5,715 nucleotides of DNA, taken from positions 1 to 5,715 of the forward strand of contig JAIRZP010000120.1 in the NCBI GenBank assembly GCA_031267175.1, given 5' to 3'. Below the pieces are notes generated by a model. That model saw nothing but the letters and a program-made list of their open reading frames with translations. It ran no database searches and was not told the origin of the DNA. Made by a program: the position numbers and the translations under genes. Origin of the DNA: Coriobacteriales bacterium. GTDB lineage: Bacteria; Actinomycetota; Coriobacteriia; Coriobacteriales; UBA8131. Below are positions 5,000 to 5,715 of the stretch, piece by piece; the stretch's first letter is position 1, and every line of letters starts with the position of its first letter.

Positions 5000-5715
5000 A
5001 TGCGAGTAGTAACGTTGGAACAAGGCGAGAAGCCGGCCGCGGACCTTATCAGGCGTACAGTGGTCTTTGAGCCAGAGCTTGTCTCGGCGGTAGGCGAGAT
5101 TATCCAGAACGTACGTGAAAAGGGCGACCAGGCCCTGCTTGATTACACCCAGGAGTTTGACGGCGTGGCCCTCAAAGAACTCGGCGTGTCAGAGCAGGAG
5201 ATACAGGCCGCTCAGAAGCGGGCCAATCAGGAGGTCGTCAAGGCGCTCCACCAGTCCGGCCAGAGCATCTTTGACTTTCACGAGCGGCAACGGCGCGAGG
5301 GCCTGCTCTACGCCCGCGACGACGGGGCACTTATCGGCACCAAGGTGAGTCCGCTCGACAGCGTGGGTATCTATGTTCCCGGCGGGAGGGCGCTCTATCC
5401 TTCCACGGTCCTGATGTGCGCGCTACCGGCTCGCGTAGCCGGGGTGCGCCGCATCGTCATGGTAACGCCGCCGGATTCCTCAGGCCATGTGGACCCGCTC
5501 CTGTTGGCAGCCGCTCAGATCGCGGGTGTCACCGAGGTCTACGCCGTTGGTGGTGCACAGGCCATTGCGGCACTGGCCTATGGCACCGAAAGCATTGCGG
5601 CGGTTGACAAGATAGTCGGTCCGGGCAACGCCTATGTGGCGGCAGCCAAGCGCGCGGTGAGCGGGGATGTGGGTATCGACCTGCTCGCAGGCCCCTCCGA
5701 GCTGGCCATCCTCGC
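5000..5715 (+). CDS. hisD: Histidinol dehydrogenase HisD (partial, C-terminus off right edge)
   Basis: HisD is a zinc enzyme that oxidises L-histidinol to L-histidine in two NAD+-dependent steps, the end of the pathway. The 238 codons present are roughly the first half of a usual protein of about 430 residues. Visible signatures are IIQNVREKGDQALLDYTQEFDG (34-55), PLDSVGIYVPGGRALYPSTV (118-137), VGGAQAIAALAYGTE (183-197), DKIVGPGNAYVAAAKRAV (203-220) and GIDLLAGPSE (225-234). The Gln/His zinc ligands and the Glu-His catalytic pair lie beyond the edge, so completeness cannot be judged. ATG at 5000 is preceded by AGGA with seven bases between. It follows hisG by 38 bases on the same strand, most likely in one operon with further his genes beyond the window. 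Confidence 0.97.
   Translation, partial: MRVVTLEQGEKPAADLIRRTVVFEPELVSAVGEIIQNVREKGDQALLDYTQEFDGVALKELGVSEQEIQAAQKRANQEVVKALHQSGQSIFDFHERQRREGLLYARDDGALIGTKVSPLDSVGIYVPGGRALYPSTVLMCALPARVAGVRRIVMVTPPDSSGHVDPLLLAAAQIAGVTEVYAVGGAQAIAALAYGTESIAAVDKIVGPGNAYVAAAKRAVSGDVGIDLLAGPSELAIL

Noticed and set aside
1..5715. tRNA, rRNA, CRISPR array, insertion sequence or transposase
   Set aside because: No cloverleaf, regularly spaced repeats, transposase-like reading frame or flanking target duplications were found on either strand.

Overview
The window holds six protein-coding genes in two divergent blocks, separated by a 586-base intergenic region (2589-3174). The right block, on the + strand, is the start of a histidine biosynthesis operon in the order hisZ-hisG-hisD, with hisD cut by the right edge. 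The pairing of hisZ with a short (214-residue) HisG shows a bacterium with the two-subunit ATP phosphoribosyltransferase. The his genes look clearly GC-rich. Several genes have strong Shine-Dalgarno sequences and two start with TTG. This fits a high-GC Gram-positive lineage; the HisZ wording reminds me of Coriobacteriia-like Actinobacteria. The taxonomic guess is an inference with low confidence, because no rRNA or other marker is present.

The left block, on the - strand, reads leftward from 2588: a family 2 glycosyltransferase with two C-terminal membrane helices (GtrB/ArnC/DPM1 type), an extended short-chain dehydrogenase/epimerase-like protein, and an ATP-grasp enzyme cut by the left edge. 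The last two overlap by four bases (ATGA). The first two are 64 bases apart and may have an mRNA hairpin between them. Together they look like a module for building or modifying a lipid-linked or cell-surface glycan or conjugate, but the substrate cannot be read from the sequence. The epimerase-like protein has Asn where the catalytic Lys of the YxxxK motif is expected. Base composition of this block is visibly lower in GC than the his block.

The intergenic region is AT-richer and dense with signals. Facing left are a weak promoter-like pair and a perfect 11-bp inverted repeat just upstream of the glycosyltransferase ribosome-binding site. Facing right is a very good sigma70-type promoter (TTGACA, 17 bases, TATAAC). 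It is followed by three hairpins that overlap one after another (2830-2920, 2915-2968, 2967-3010, the last followed by a short T run), an arrangement that could act as a conditional switch. A second promoter-like site near 3022-3051 has a palindrome sitting across its spacer and -10. Both rightward promoters share the octamer GTTACTTG at the -35. I found no T-box consensus and no His-rich leader peptide, so how this his operon is controlled is the most open question here.

In the his operon, HisZ and HisG form the first enzyme of the pathway and HisD the last. hisZ and hisG are translationally coupled (ATGA overlap), which suits subunits made in a fixed ratio. I see no insertion sequence, CRISPR array, tRNA or rRNA.
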